Source: Cyanobium sp. CACIAM 14 (GTDB taxonomy: Bacteria; Cyanobacteriota; Cyanobacteriia; PCC-6307; Cyanobiaceae). From it: a stretch of 64,000 nt of DNA. Positions 38,321-46,971 of the stretch are shown one piece after another. The notes under the pieces were generated by a model, which worked only from the letters and a program-made list of their open reading frames with translations, had not been told where the DNA came from and did not search any database. The translations under genes were made by a program, and so were the position numbers. Each line of letters opens with the position of its first letter. Position 1 is the stretch's first letter. The stretch covers positions 1-64,000 of the forward strand of contig JMRP01000003.1 in assembly GCA_000708525.1 (NCBI GenBank). The letters run 5' to 3'.

Positions 38321-39450
38321 TTCTTGGACTTGGGTTCGAAGGGCAGACGCCCTCCAGGCCCGCTCGCGTTGGCCGTCACCGTCTGCTGGGCGAGCTGCTT
38401 GTCGAGGATGGCCTGCAGGTTCTCGGGAAGGGCCTCCCGGCTGAGCAGCCAGGTCTGCACCCCCTGGAACACGTTCGCCACCACCATGTAGAGCAGCACA
38501 CCGGCGGGCAGCGGGAAGAACAGGAACATCGCCGTGATCATCACAGGAGTGATCTTGTTGGCGGTGGCCTGCTGGGGGTTGGGTGGCATGCCCATGCCAG
38601 AGAGCAGCTGGGAAACGAAGAGGGTGGCCCCGAATGCACCCACCAGGATGGCGATGTCCCAGTTGATGGCACCGTCGGTGTAGAAGCCCACCTGGCCGAG
38701 GGCCTTGATGAACAGGAAGCCGCTGCGGGCCGCCAGGCCCGGGATCCTTGCCTCCACGGTGGCGTCACCGGGGGCCAGCGCCGTGATGCGGCCCTGATCG
38801 TCGACCTTGACCACGTTCTCCCCCTTGGTGACCACCCAGGAGGGGGTGAAGCTGTCACCGTGCTCCACAGTGCCGAGCAGGGAGGTGAAGCTGGCGCCCT
38901 CCTTGGTGTGGAGCTGCACCTGGGCGGTCTCTCCGACCCCGAGCCTGGTGCCGCCTTCGAGGGAGGCAATCACGGGAACGTGGTCCGTCTCTGTGATGAA
39001 GATCGAGTGGCTGGCGCTGTTGAAGGGTTTGCTCTCCACCGCTGCGATCTCCTCGGCGGGGAGCACCTTGAGGTTGATCGGGTAGGGGACGTCGGCGAAC
39101 GGTGACCCCCGCAGGGTGGCGAAGAGGGCAAACAGGATCGGCATCTGCACCAGCAGGGGCAGACAGCCCGAGAGGGGGCTGCCGAACTCCTTCATCAGAC
39201 TGCCCAGCTCCTCCTGCTGTTTCTGGGGGTTGTTGGCGTATTTGGCCTTGATCTCCGCCTGGCGCTGCTGCATGACCGGCTGGGCGATGCGCATGCGACG
39301 GGCGCTGCGGATCGAGCCGGCACTGAGGGGGAAGAGGGCGAGGCGGATGACCACGGTGAGGGCCACGATCGCTAGGCCATAGCTGGGAACCAATCCGTAG
39401 AAGAAGTCCAGGATCGGAAGCAGCAGGTTGTCGGAGATGTAGCCGATCAC
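38317..39450 (-). CDS. yidC: Membrane protein insertase YidC/Oxa1
   Basis: A 377-residue insertase of the thylakoid and plasma membrane. [31 protein letters not shown] is the first helix, followed by the basic [21 protein letters not shown] and the [23 protein letters not shown] helix. A large lumenal/periplasmic loop between about 115 and 255 ([20 protein letters not shown] and beta-rich sequence) replaces the loop seen in other bacteria and is longer than in chloroplast Alb3. Later helices include [16 protein letters not shown] and [23 protein letters not shown]. The C-terminus is short and basic. It sits in the classical rpmH-rnpA-yidC order, with a PH protein inserted. Confidence 0.95.
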   Translation of the reverse strand: MIGYISDNLLLPILDFFYGLVPSYGLAIVALTVVIRLALFPLSAGSIRSARRMRIAQPVMQQRQAEIKAKYANNPQKQQEELGSLMKEFGSPLSGCLPLLVQMPILFALFATLRGSPFADVPYPINLKVLPAEEIAAVESKPFNSASHSIFITETDHVPVIASLEGGTRLGVGETAQVQLHTKEGASFTSLLGTVEHGDSFTPSWVVTKGENVVKVDDQGRITALAPGDATVEARIPGLAARSGFLFIKALGQVGFYTDGAINWDIAILVGAFGATLFVSQLLSGMGMPPNPQQATANKITPVMITAMFLFFPLPAGVLLYMVVANVFQGVQTWLLSREALPENLQAILDKQLAQQTVTANASGPGGRLPFEPKSKK

Positions 39451-39525
39451 GGCAGGGGTTCGCTGGGTTGGAGGATCTCGGCAGCCAGTGTGCCCGACCG
39501 GGCAGACCGGACGGGGGACGGGTGG

Positions 39526-39969
39526 TCAGGCGCTTTCGCGGGCCGGTGGCGCGAAGCCGGCGGGGGCGGAGGCCTTGGAGCGGCTCTCGCGACGCTCCTC
39601 GATGTAGGCCTCCAGTTCCCGGAAGCGGGGCACCGCCCGCATCTCGAGCCTGGCGCCATCGTTGAGCACCAGAACCATGTCTCCCCAGGCGCCGAAGCCC
39701 CGCGGCACCGAGCGGACCTCCCGGATCTGGCTGTAGACCACCTGGGTGCGGTCCCGTCCCAGCCAGCCGCCGCTGACGCTGATGCGGCGGCTGGTGATGC
39801 GGAAGCGCAGCCACAGGGCCCTCACGATGGCCCCCACGGCGAAGGGGATGCCGATCACGGTGAGGCCGAACAGAAGGTTGAGGATCAGATCTCCCCTGGC
39901 CGGCCCGCCTTCGTAGAAGACCGTTTCATTGATCTCGAGCTGGTTCTCCACCCTGTCCTCCGGGGTCAA
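39526..39969 (-). CDS. PH-domain membrane protein (bPH2 type)
   Basis: A protein of up to 147 residues with a short acidic start, a hydrophobic stretch at about 28-47 (LILNLLFGLTVIGIPFAVGA) and a bacterial PH-like domain with RFRITSRRISVSGGWLGRDRTQVVYSQI and VPRGFGAWGDMVLVL. The C-terminal 25 residues are Ser/Ala/Pro-rich. It overlaps the rnpA 3' end by 44 bases; the start is a TTG or a GTG inside that overlap, so the exact N-terminus is uncertain. Its place between rnpA and yidC is a cyanobacterial variant of that operon. Function is unknown, possibly membrane-linked. Confidence 0.8.
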   Translation of the reverse strand: MTPEDRVENQLEINETVFYEGGPARGDLILNLLFGLTVIGIPFAVGAIVRALWLRFRITSRRISVSGGWLGRDRTQVVYSQIREVRSVPRGFGAWGDMVLVLNDGARLEMRAVPRFRELEAYIEERRESRSKASAPAGFAPPARESA

Positions 39970-40348
39970 GGAGCAATCCTGCCTGGCGTAGCAGTTGGCT
40001 GCATTCTCCCAGCAGACGGCCTTCCTCCATCTCCAGACAACCTGGTCGGAGCGTGATCAGCAGCCAGAGGGGCGACGGCGGGGCTGGCGGGTGTCGCAGC
40101 AGATGGGCGTGGACAAGACGACGCAGCCGGTTGCGGCGAACGGCCAGCTTGCTCACCTTGTTGCTCACGACCACACCGCAGCGCCAGGGGCTGGAGGCGG
40201 CGGATGGGGGACTGCCGGGTGGGAGCAGGGCCGCATCGACGGCCAGAACGCGCAGCACCAGGGACGGGCTCTGGAAACGACGGCCCACCCGGTACAGACG
40301 ATCGAAGATGCGGCGGCCCCTGAGCCGGTGCCGCTGTGGCAGGGCCAC
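39926..40348 (-). CDS. rnpA: Ribonuclease P protein component
   Basis: A 140-residue protein of RNase P, which trims the 5' ends of tRNAs with the catalytic RNA. MALPQRHRLRGRRIFDRLYRVG is the start, and the RNR motif is in SNKVSKLAVRRNRLRRLVHAHL near residue 66-87. The last 20 residues are a Gly/Pro-rich tail. The start is a GTG at 40348, supported by the family's MALP-type start. It follows rpmH by 19 bases, the common order. The RNA component is not in this window. Confidence 0.93.
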   Translation of the reverse strand: MALPQRHRLRGRRIFDRLYRVGRRFQSPSLVLRVLAVDAALLPPGSPPSAASSPWRCGVVVSNKVSKLAVRRNRLRRLVHAHLLRHPPAPPSPLWLLITLRPGCLEMEEGRLLGECSQLLRQAGLLLDPGGQGGEPARDQ

Positions 40349-40367
40349 AGGCCGTTCCGGCCGCGGT

Positions 40368-40505
40368 TCAGACCGCCAGGCGGGCCCGACCGCGGCGGCG
40401 CCGGGTGCGGATCACGCGGCGACCCGTGTGGGTGCGCATCCGCACCCGGAACCCGGACACGCGCTTGCGCTTGCGGCTGGTGCCTTCGAGTGTGCGCTTG
40501 GTCAT
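40368..40505 (-). CDS. rpmH: 50S ribosomal protein L34
   Basis: A 45-residue ribosomal protein. [20 protein letters not shown] begins it, and [20 protein letters not shown] is the invariant L34 core. The start is ATG 40505, with AGGAAG 6-11 bases before it. It begins the rpmH-rnpA-PH-yidC-DUF177-ycf46 run. The gene lies only 29 bases downstream of the DUF2808 stop on the same strand, so its promoter may sit within DUF2808. Confidence 0.97.
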   Translation of the reverse strand: MTKRTLEGTSRKRKRVSGFRVRMRTHTGRRVIRTRRRRGRARLAV

Positions 40506-40534
40506 TGCTGCTTCCTGCTCAGTCGGCCACCCTA

Positions 40535-41146
40535 TCAGTTGCCTCCACTGGGATCGATCTGGATCAGCCAGCTGCCCAGGTAGCCCGAGACCGGGATGTC
40601 ACCGGGGGCCTGGGCCAGGGCATTGAACTGGTACATGCCGGCATTGAACGGGTTGAACACGTTCATGTAGACGCCGATGGTGTCCTTGTCGGAGACCGGC
40701 GTTTCAGGGAAGATATCGATCGACCGTCCATTGGCGGAGACCTCGATCGTCGCGGGAATGGTCTTCTCGCAGCGGGTCCTCTTGAGCATTCCGCCTTCGC
40801 TCATCTTGCAGAGTTTGACCTGCTTGGGATCGATCTTGCTGTCGAAGTAGCTGGGGACGGTGATGCTCAGCTTGAGGATGGCGGTCTTGCGGTCCTTCGG
40901 CCGCAGCATCAGGTAGTACTCCGACCGCTGCATGCGGGTCGTGTCCGTCATGAAGTAGTAGAGCTTGCGGTAGTCCTTGTTGTTCTCCCAGCGGAACTCC
41001 ATCAGCCCTGGGGTGCCCTGGGCCAGGGCGGGTGTGGCGGCAAGCGGGCAGAGGGCGCCGGCGGCCGCCATGGCGGCGAGGGCCGTGCGCCCCAGCCTGC
41101 CGATCCGGCTCCTGGCGTGATCACCCTGGCGGGAAACGAAAGTCAT
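40535..41146 (-). CDS. DUF2808 family secreted protein
   Basis: A 203-residue protein. A positively charged start ([15 protein letters not shown]) precedes a hydrophobic segment ending [10 protein letters not shown], a good signal peptide. The mature part has [29 protein letters not shown], a feature of the cyanobacterial DUF2808 family as I recall it, then a beta-rich body with two Cys near residue 125-140 that could pair. It is likely exported to periplasm or lumen; the function is unknown. A TTG 8 codons earlier is a possible start. It sits between aroH and rpmH on the same strand. Confidence 0.78.
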   Translation of the reverse strand: MTFVSRQGDHARSRIGRLGRTALAAMAAAGALCPLAATPALAQGTPGLMEFRWENNKDYRKLYYFMTDTTRMQRSEYYLMLRPKDRKTAILKLSITVPSYFDSKIDPKQVKLCKMSEGGMLKRTRCEKTIPATIEVSANGRSIDIFPETPVSDKDTIGVYMNVFNPFNAGMYQFNALAQAPGDIPVSGYLGSWLIQIDPSGGN

Positions 41147-41202
41147 GGCGCGAGGCGCTGGAATGTTCAAAGTCTCAGCAGGCGGGTGTGCCTGGCGTGG
41201 AT

Positions 41203-41631
41203 TCAGTGGTCGGCGGGGGAGCTGGCTGGGGGCGGGGCCGGCATCGAGCCTGGGACCGCGACCACCCGATCAGGCCGCAGCCGGGCCGCCTCCCGGAGAT
41301 AGGGATGGACCACCTCCCGGCTGGGCTCCATCCAGGCATGGGCCAGCAGCCGGATGCAGCGCGGCAGGTCCCCGGCCACGGCCATCTGCTGGCAGTCGAG
41401 CAGGGCCACGTTGGCCCAGTCGGCCCGGCGTCGGGCGATGGCGGCGGGGAAGCAGGCATCCAGATCGGCCGTGACCGAGAAGGTCACCGAGAGGACGCGC
41501 CCCCCGGCGAGCCCGTTGCGCTGCAGCAGTTCCTCGATCAGTTCGCCCACCGCTTCAGCGATCGCCTCGCCAGTGTTGGCGCTGGCGGTGGTGGCTCCCC
41601 GCAGGGCCCGCAGCTCGAGAGCAGGGTTCAT
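41203..41631 (-). CDS. aroH: Chorismate mutase, AroH type
   Basis: A 142-residue monofunctional chorismate mutase of the AroH fold (trimer of alpha/beta units). LRALRGATTASANTGEAI at the N-terminus carries the Arg/Thr of the active site, LSVTFSVTADLDACFPAAIAR and VPLLDCQQMAV-like VALLDCQQMAV follow, then RLLAHAW. The last 35 residues are Pro/Ala-rich. It converts chorismate to prephenate for phenylalanine and tyrosine. It starts 4 bases after the sppA stop on the same strand, so the pair may be co-translated. Confidence 0.9.
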   Translation of the reverse strand: MNPALELRALRGATTASANTGEAIAEAVGELIEELLQRNGLAGGRVLSVTFSVTADLDACFPAAIARRRADWANVALLDCQQMAVAGDLPRCIRLLAHAWMEPSREVVHPYLREAARLRPDRVVAVPGSMPAPPPASSPADH

Positions 41632-41635
41632 GGCG

Positions 41636-42448
41636 TCAGGGGCGGTGGAGCCACAGGGGCTGGCCGCTCCAGGCCAGCTCCAGGCTCAGGCACTGGACCA
41701 GTTGCTCCACCACATGGCTGCCCGGCAGCATCCGCAGCAGCTTCTTCGGCGGCTTGCCGAAGGTGAGGGGCCGGCTCTTCTCGGGATCCAGCCCCGCCAG
41801 CTCCGCCGCCAGCCGGCGGGCCGTCTCCTCATCGCCCAAGGCATCCACCAGTCCCAGATCCAGGGCCTGGGCCCCGCTGAAGACACGGCCGTCGGCGAAG
41901 CTGCGGACCGCTTCCTCCGGCAGGCCCCGGCCGGCGGCCACCGCCGTCACGAACTGGCCGTAGCTGGCGTCGATGAGCTCCTGCAGCAGCTGGCGTTCCG
42001 CCTCGGAGAGGGCCCGATCGGGAGAGAGGATGTCCTTGTAGAGGCCGCTCTTCACCGTTTCGAAGCGGATGCCGATCCGCTCCAGCAGCCGGGAGAGGTC
42101 GTTGCCGCGCAGGATCACCCCGATCGAGCCCGTGATGGTGCCGGGATTGGCCACGATCTTCTCGGCGGCCACCCCCACGTAGACCCCGCCGGAGGCCGAG
42201 ATGTTGCCGAAGCTGGCCACCACCCGGCAGCCCTTCTCCCTGAGCCGCATCAGGGCCGCATGGATCTCCTGGCTGTCCCCGACGGTGCCGCCGGGACTGT
42301 CGATGCGCAGCAGCAGCGCCGGGCACTCCCGCTGGCGCACCTGTTCGATCGCCTTCAGCACCCGGGTGCGGGTGCCCCCGGCGATGGGCCCCTCGATGGC
42401 GATGCGGGCCAGGGTGCGTCGGGACTTGCGGCGCCAGGGCCAGGGCAT
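41636..42448 (-). CDS. sppA: Signal peptide peptidase SppA (short, 36-kDa type)
   Basis: A 270-residue serine peptidase of the S49 family that degrades leader peptides in the membrane. RIAIEGPIAGGTRTRVLKAIEQ and LLRIDSPGGTVGDSQEIHAAL precede SFGNISASGGVYVGVAAEKIVANPGTITGSIGVI, where SASGG holds the catalytic Ser; the Lys partner is in TVKSGLYKDI. It has no clear N-terminal membrane helix, so it is either soluble at the membrane or anchored by other means. ATG 42448 is chosen, as upstream in-frame sequence is low-complexity. The gene starts a long same-strand run. Confidence 0.9.
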   Translation of the reverse strand: MPWPWRRKSRRTLARIAIEGPIAGGTRTRVLKAIEQVRQRECPALLLRIDSPGGTVGDSQEIHAALMRLREKGCRVVASFGNISASGGVYVGVAAEKIVANPGTITGSIGVILRGNDLSRLLERIGIRFETVKSGLYKDILSPDRALSEAERQLLQELIDASYGQFVTAVAAGRGLPEEAVRSFADGRVFSGAQALDLGLVDALGDEETARRLAAELAGLDPEKSRPLTFGKPPKKLLRMLPGSHVVEQLVQCLSLELAWSGQPLWLHRP

Positions 42449-42473
42449 TGTGGAAATCCGTGATGGCTGGATC

Positions 42474-42498
42474 TTAAAAAGAAGGCCCGGAAGGGCCT
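42474..42498 (-). terminator. Rho-independent terminator-like hairpin upstream of sppA, no gene before it
   Basis: Read on the minus strand, AGGCCC, loop TTCC, GGGCCT, then TCTTTTT. A 6-bp stem with a T-run is a good intrinsic terminator. It ends 26 bases before the sppA ATG, and nothing on the minus strand lies upstream within the EamA gene. Possible meaning: an attenuator in the sppA leader, or a stop for antisense transcription. Confidence 0.7.
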
Positions 42499-42549
42499 GC
42501 AGCCGCTCCCCGGCCGCCACCCATCCCCTCACCCCAGGCCCACCGCCCC

Positions 42550-43512
42550 ATGCCCCGGACCCTGCGCTGGGCGCTGATGCTCCTTCCCTTCGCCCTCTGG
42601 GGCACCGCGATGGCGGCGATGAAGCCGTTGCTGGCGGGGGCATCGCCGGCCATGCTGGCCAGCCTGCGGTTGCTGCCGGCCGGGGCGGTCGTGCTGCTGG
42701 CGGCCCGGCAGCTGGGGCGTTCCTGGCGGGTGGATCCGCTCGACTGGCCCTGGCTGCTGCTGTTCGCCGCCGTTGACGGCAGCCTCTTCCAGGGTCTGCT
42801 GGCCCGGGGCCTGGGGCAGACCGGGGCCGGCCTCGGCTCGGTGCTGATCGATTCCCAGCCCCTGCTGGTGGCCCTGCTGGCCCGTACGCTGTTCGGGGAG
42901 GCCATCAATCCGGTGGGGTGGCTGGGTCTGCTGATCGGGCTGCTCGGCATCCTCTGTCTCGGTCTGCCGGTTGAGGTGCTGCGCCACTGGTGGCTGCAGG
43001 GCCCGCCGGCCCTCCAGGGGCAGGCCTGGAGCCACGGTGAGACCTGGATGCTGGCGGCGGCGGCCGCGATGGCGATCGGCACCGTGCTCTGTCGCTATGC
43101 CAGCCGCCACAGCGATGCGGTGGCGATCACCGGCTGGCACATGCTGCTGGGGGGCCTGCCACTGGTGGTGGTGGCCGGCGCCGAGTCCCTGCTGCGGCCG
43201 CAGGCGGTGTCCTTCTGGCCCCAGTGGGACGGGATCCAGTGGGGTCTGATGGCCTATGCGGCCCTGCTGGGCAGCGCCCTGGCCTACGGACTCTTCTTCT
43301 GGTTCGCCAGCAGCGGTGACCTCACGGGATTCACGGCGCTCACGTTTCTCACCCCGGTGTTCGCGGTGCTCTGTGGTGTGCTGCTGCTCGGCGAACGGCT
43401 GGGTCCCCTGCAGTGGCTGGGCGGCCTGCTGGCCCTGGTCTCGGTGCTGCTGATCAACCAGCGCGCCCGGCTCTGGCAGGCGGGAGCCCCGCTCGGACCG
43501 GTGCGGCCCTGA
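42550..43512 (+). CDS. EamA/DMT-family permease
   Basis: A 320-residue inner-membrane permease with ten hydrophobic helices in two EamA halves. Examples are LPFALWGTAMAAMKPLLAG, LLLFAAVDGSLFQGLL, AGLGSVLIDSQPLLVALLAR, WLGLLIGLLGILCLGL, and the second half GSALAYGLFFWFASSGD and LTFLTPVFAVLCGVLLLGERLG, which holds the family's PVFA-LLGE pattern. Substrate is unknown; the group includes metabolite and amino-acid exporters. ATG 42550 lies 52 bases after the orphan terminator, so it has its own promoter. It runs toward a GT39 glycosyltransferase. Confidence 0.88.
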   Translation: MPRTLRWALMLLPFALWGTAMAAMKPLLAGASPAMLASLRLLPAGAVVLLAARQLGRSWRVDPLDWPWLLLFAAVDGSLFQGLLARGLGQTGAGLGSVLIDSQPLLVALLARTLFGEAINPVGWLGLLIGLLGILCLGLPVEVLRHWWLQGPPALQGQAWSHGETWMLAAAAAMAIGTVLCRYASRHSDAVAITGWHMLLGGLPLVVVAGAESLLRPQAVSFWPQWDGIQWGLMAYAALLGSALAYGLFFWFASSGDLTGFTALTFLTPVFAVLCGVLLLGERLGPLQWLGGLLALVSVLLINQRARLWQAGAPLGPVRP

Positions 43513-43537
43513 GCTGCGGAGGCCCGTGGAGCGGCCG

Positions 43538-45472
43538 ATGGGCTCAGGAGCGATACGGGTTCGGAGGCCCGGGGGCGATAGGTTCCACCCGGTCCGCCTC
43601 CCCGGTTTGTCAGCCCTGCCCCGCCCCCAGCGCCGCCGGGTGCTTCTGATCACCCTGCTGCTGGGCCTGGCTCTGTTCGCCTGGCAGCTCGGGAGCACCG
43701 GCCTGGTGGACGAGACGCCGCCGCTGTTCGCCGCGTCGGCGCGGGCCATGGCCGAGACGGGCGACTGGCTGATCCCCCACGTCAACGGGCTGCCCCGCTA
43801 CGACAAGCCGCCCCTGGTGTACTGGCTGATGGCGGCGGTCTACGCCCTGCCCGGCCAGGCCCAGTGGAATCCCCTCGGCACCTGGGCGGCCTGCTTCCCC
43901 TCCGCGATGGCCGCCATCGGTGTGATGCTGGCCCTGGCGGACACCCTGCTGCGCTGGCCCCAGCCACGGCTGCCGGCGCCGGAGATCGCGACCCACGCCG
44001 AGGCGCCCGATCCCGGTCCTCGCCCCGGGGTGACAGCCCTCACCGCGGCGCTGGCCTTCGGTCTCTCGCCGCTCGTGATCGTCTGGGGCCGCACCGCGGT
44101 GAGCGATTCCCTCTTCAGCGGTCTGGTGGCCCTCAGCCTGCTGCTCTGCTGGCAGGCCTATGCCGATCCGGAACGGCCCTGGTGGCTGCCCTGGCCCGTG
44201 CTGGGTCTGGCGGTGCTGGCCAAGGGGCCGGTGGCGGTGGTGCTGCTGGTGATCACCCTGCTGCTCTTCGGCTGGCTCCAGGCCGACCTGGGCCGGCTCC
44301 TGCGGCGGCTGCGCCCCCTGCGGGGGCTGCTGATCACCGCCCTGGTGGCCGCGCCCTGGTACCTGCTGGCCCTGTACAGCGAAGGCCGTCCCTTCTGGGA
44401 CAGCTTCTTCGGCTACCACAACCTGCAGCGCTTCACCGAGGTGGTGAACCGCCATCTGCAGCCCTGGTGGTTCTTCCTTCCCGTGATGCTGGTGGCCAGC
44501 CTGCCGGTCACCCCCCTGCTGCTCGTCGGGCTGGCCCGGGCCATCGGCCCCCTGCGCCGGGCCTGGTGTCCCGCGATTCCGCGGCCCCCTGTCGCCTCCC
44601 TGGGCCGCTTCGCCGCCTGCTGGCTGCTGGCGGTGCTGCTCTTCTTCACCGCCGCCGCCACCAAGCTGCCGAGTTACTGGCTGCCGGCCACCCCCGCCGC
44701 GGCCCTGCTGATCGCCCTGGCCGCCCAGAGCGGCTGGGCCGGCGGCGGGCGGTGGCCCTGGGAGCGCTGGGCCTGGGCTCTCACCCTGCTGCTGGTCACG
44801 GGCCTGGGGGTGGTCTTCCTGCTGGCGCCTCTGTGGCTGCCCCTGATCCGGGATCCGGAGATGCCCGGGCTGGCGGCGGAGCTTCAGGGCAGTCCCCTGG
44901 TGCTCGTGGTGGCGGGCTGCTGGTTGCTGGCGGCCCTGCTGGGCTGGCTCTGGCGCCGCCGCCGCTCGCCGCTGCGGTTGCTGGCGCTGCAACTGCCTCT
45001 GGTGTTGTTCGTGGCCGCCGCCCTGGTGCCTCTGGTGGGCATCGGCGATCGTCTGCGGGCCGAGCCCGTGCGCCGGATGGCGGCGGCGCTGCTGCGCCAG
45101 GCCCGGCCAGGGGAGCCCGTGGCGATGGTGGGCATCCTCAAGCCTTCCCTGCACTACTACAGCCGGCGGGTGGTGATCTACGAGGGGGTGGGGCCGGAGG
45201 GGCCCATCAACCTGGCGGACCGACTGCGCCGCGAGCATCGACCGGGCCAGGCGCCCAGCACCCCGGAGCGGCAGCCCACGGTGCTGGTGGTGATCGACGG
45301 CACCACGGCCCGCACCCCCTTCTGGAGGAATCTCGGCGCCACCGAGCTCGACGCGGCCGGGGTCTACCGCCTCTGGCGACTCGATCGCCGACGCCTGGAG
45401 GCGTCGGCGGACGCCCTGCGTCGCCAGGGCTTCGCGCCCGACTGGGACAGGCCCCGGCCGGAGCGTTACTGA
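43538..45472 (+). CDS. Glycosyltransferase family 39 / ArnT-like membrane protein
   Basis: About 644 residues. The signature is TGLVDETPPLFAASARAMAETGDWLIP and GLPRYDKPPLVYW, where the D-E pair and YDKPPL are the active-site motifs of the ArnT/GT39 group, which move sugars from polyprenyl-phosphate donors to lipids or proteins. At least ten membrane helices follow, with WGRTAVSDSLFSGLVAL. A soluble C-terminal domain of about 150 residues begins near residue 480. The start is uncertain: ATG 43538, GTG 43526 and TTG 43607 are all in frame. The acceptor is unknown. The end overlaps the convergent histidine kinase by 7 bases. Confidence 0.88.
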   Translation: MGSGAIRVRRPGGDRFHPVRLPGLSALPRPQRRRVLLITLLLGLALFAWQLGSTGLVDETPPLFAASARAMAETGDWLIPHVNGLPRYDKPPLVYWLMAAVYALPGQAQWNPLGTWAACFPSAMAAIGVMLALADTLLRWPQPRLPAPEIATHAEAPDPGPRPGVTALTAALAFGLSPLVIVWGRTAVSDSLFSGLVALSLLLCWQAYADPERPWWLPWPVLGLAVLAKGPVAVVLLVITLLLFGWLQADLGRLLRRLRPLRGLLITALVAAPWYLLALYSEGRPFWDSFFGYHNLQRFTEVVNRHLQPWWFFLPVMLVASLPVTPLLLVGLARAIGPLRRAWCPAIPRPPVASLGRFAACWLLAVLLFFTAAATKLPSYWLPATPAAALLIALAAQSGWAGGGRWPWERWAWALTLLLVTGLGVVFLLAPLWLPLIRDPEMPGLAAELQGSPLVLVVAGCWLLAALLGWLWRRRRSPLRLLALQLPLVLFVAAALVPLVGIGDRLRAEPVRRMAAALLRQARPGEPVAMVGILKPSLHYYSRRVVIYEGVGPEGPINLADRLRREHRPGQAPSTPERQPTVLVVIDGTTARTPFWRNLGATELDAAGVYRLWRLDRRRLEASADALRRQGFAPDWDRPRPERY

Positions 45473-46971
45473 GCCGCCGGCAGGTGGATAGCGAAGCGGC
45501 TGCCGACCCCGAGCTCGCTCTCGACGCCGATCGAGCCGCCCATCGCCTCCACCAGGAGCTTGACCACCGAGAGCCCGAGCCCCGACCCCCGTTCGAATTC
45601 CACGGCATTGCGCCCCCGGTGGAAGCGATCGAACACCCTGGGCAGGTCTTCGGGGGGGATGCCGATGCCCTGATCCCGGACGCTGATGCAGACATCCCCG
45701 GCCTCCCTGGCCAGCTCCAGGTGGATCGGTCGGCCCGGGGGGGAGTATTTGTCGGCGTTCTCGATCAGGTTGAGCAGCACCTGCTGCAGCCGGTCCGTCT
45801 CCGCCACCGCCAGGACCGGTCCTTCGGCCACCTCCTCCGGCAGGTGGAGCAGAAGGGGGCGTGACAGCTGACTGCGGGCCAGGTCGCTGGCGGTGGTCAG
45901 AACCTCATCCACCGCCACCGGGGCCAGCGTCATCTGGAGATGGCCGGCTTCGCTGCGGGAGAGGTCCAGCAGGTCGTTGAGCATCCGCGTGATCCGGTGG
46001 GTTTCCGCCTCGGTGGTGGCCAGGGCGCGCATCTGCTCCGGATCCAGGTTCTGGCCGCGACGCTGGAGCCGACGCAGGTAACCGGCGATGATCATCAATG
46101 GGTTCCGCAGTTCGTGGGAGACGAGCCCCACGAAGTGCCGCTGCTGGCTCCAGGCCAGTGCCAGCCGGTCGAGAAGGCCGTTGTAGGCCCGTGCCAGTTC
46201 CTGCACCTCCAGAGGTGCGTGGTCGAGTCTGAGGTGGCTGCTGGCCAGGCTTTCCGTGGTCACGCTGGCGGCCATGCGATTCAGGTCGCGCAGGGGCTGG
46301 ATGATCCGGCGGGTCATCAGGGAGATCGCGACCATGGTCAGGGCGAGGCAGAGGACCCACACCACCGCCAGACCCAGGAGCATCGAGCGCAGGGTGACGA
46401 TGGTCGGGCCGATGTCATCGGCGGCCCAGAGTTGGCTGCCCCCGGGGGAGCGATGCAACGGATGAATGAGAAAGGTGAGGCCGCCCATTCCCTTCTCCAG
46501 CCGGTGATCCGCTCCGATCAGCAGCGGGATGGCGGGCCCATCGACCCCCTCGGGCTGACGGATTCCCACCGCCTGCTCCGCCAGACGCGTGATCGCTGCG
46601 GGATCTCCCGTCGCCGGACTCGGCATCAGCAGCGAGCCATCCCGGCGCCGCACCCAGAACACCCGACACGGCGAGCTTTGACGGGCCAGCTCCAGTTGCA
46701 GCTGGCTGGCGCGGGCCCGGGAGGGAACCGCGTCCAGCTGATCGAGGGGGGCGACCAGCGAAGCCGCCGCCAGGCTGAGCTGGTTCTGTTGCTGGCTCAG
46801 CAGGGAGTGTCTGTTGAGCAGGAGAGTGAGGGCGGAGGCGGCGGCGAAGCCCGCGAACACCGAGACGAAGGCCGCCAGCCGCAGCTGGCCCATCAGACTC
46901 CCGAACATCTGCTGCCGCCAGCCGGGCGAAGGGGGCCCCACGCCAGAAGCCATGGGTGGCGGTGTCGTCAC
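45466..46971 (-). CDS. Membrane sensor histidine kinase
   Basis: A 501-residue two-component kinase. Membrane segments at about 31-50 (LAAFVSVFAGFAAASALTLLL) and 195-215 (LLGLAVVWVLCLALTMVAISL) flank a periplasmic sensor region of about 145 residues with no recognised domain. HAMP follows (TRRIIQPLRDLNRMAASV), then the H box FVGLVSHELRNPLMIIAG, N box QQVLLNLIENADKYSPPG, G1 DQGIGIPPEDLPRVF and G2 GSGLGLSVVKLLVE. GTG start at 46971 overlaps the response-regulator stop by 4 bases; ATG 46953 is an alternative. The signal is unknown. Confidence 0.93.
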   Translation of the reverse strand: MTTPPPMASGVGPPSPGWRQQMFGSLMGQLRLAAFVSVFAGFAAASALTLLLNRHSLLSQQQNQLSLAAASLVAPLDQLDAVPSRARASQLQLELARQSSPCRVFWVRRRDGSLLMPSPATGDPAAITRLAEQAVGIRQPEGVDGPAIPLLIGADHRLEKGMGGLTFLIHPLHRSPGGSQLWAADDIGPTIVTLRSMLLGLAVVWVLCLALTMVAISLMTRRIIQPLRDLNRMAASVTTESLASSHLRLDHAPLEVQELARAYNGLLDRLALAWSQQRHFVGLVSHELRNPLMIIAGYLRRLQRRGQNLDPEQMRALATTEAETHRITRMLNDLLDLSRSEAGHLQMTLAPVAVDEVLTTASDLARSQLSRPLLLHLPEEVAEGPVLAVAETDRLQQVLLNLIENADKYSPPGRPIHLELAREAGDVCISVRDQGIGIPPEDLPRVFDRFHRGRNAVEFERGSGLGLSVVKLLVEAMGGSIGVESELGVGSRFAIHLPAAQ

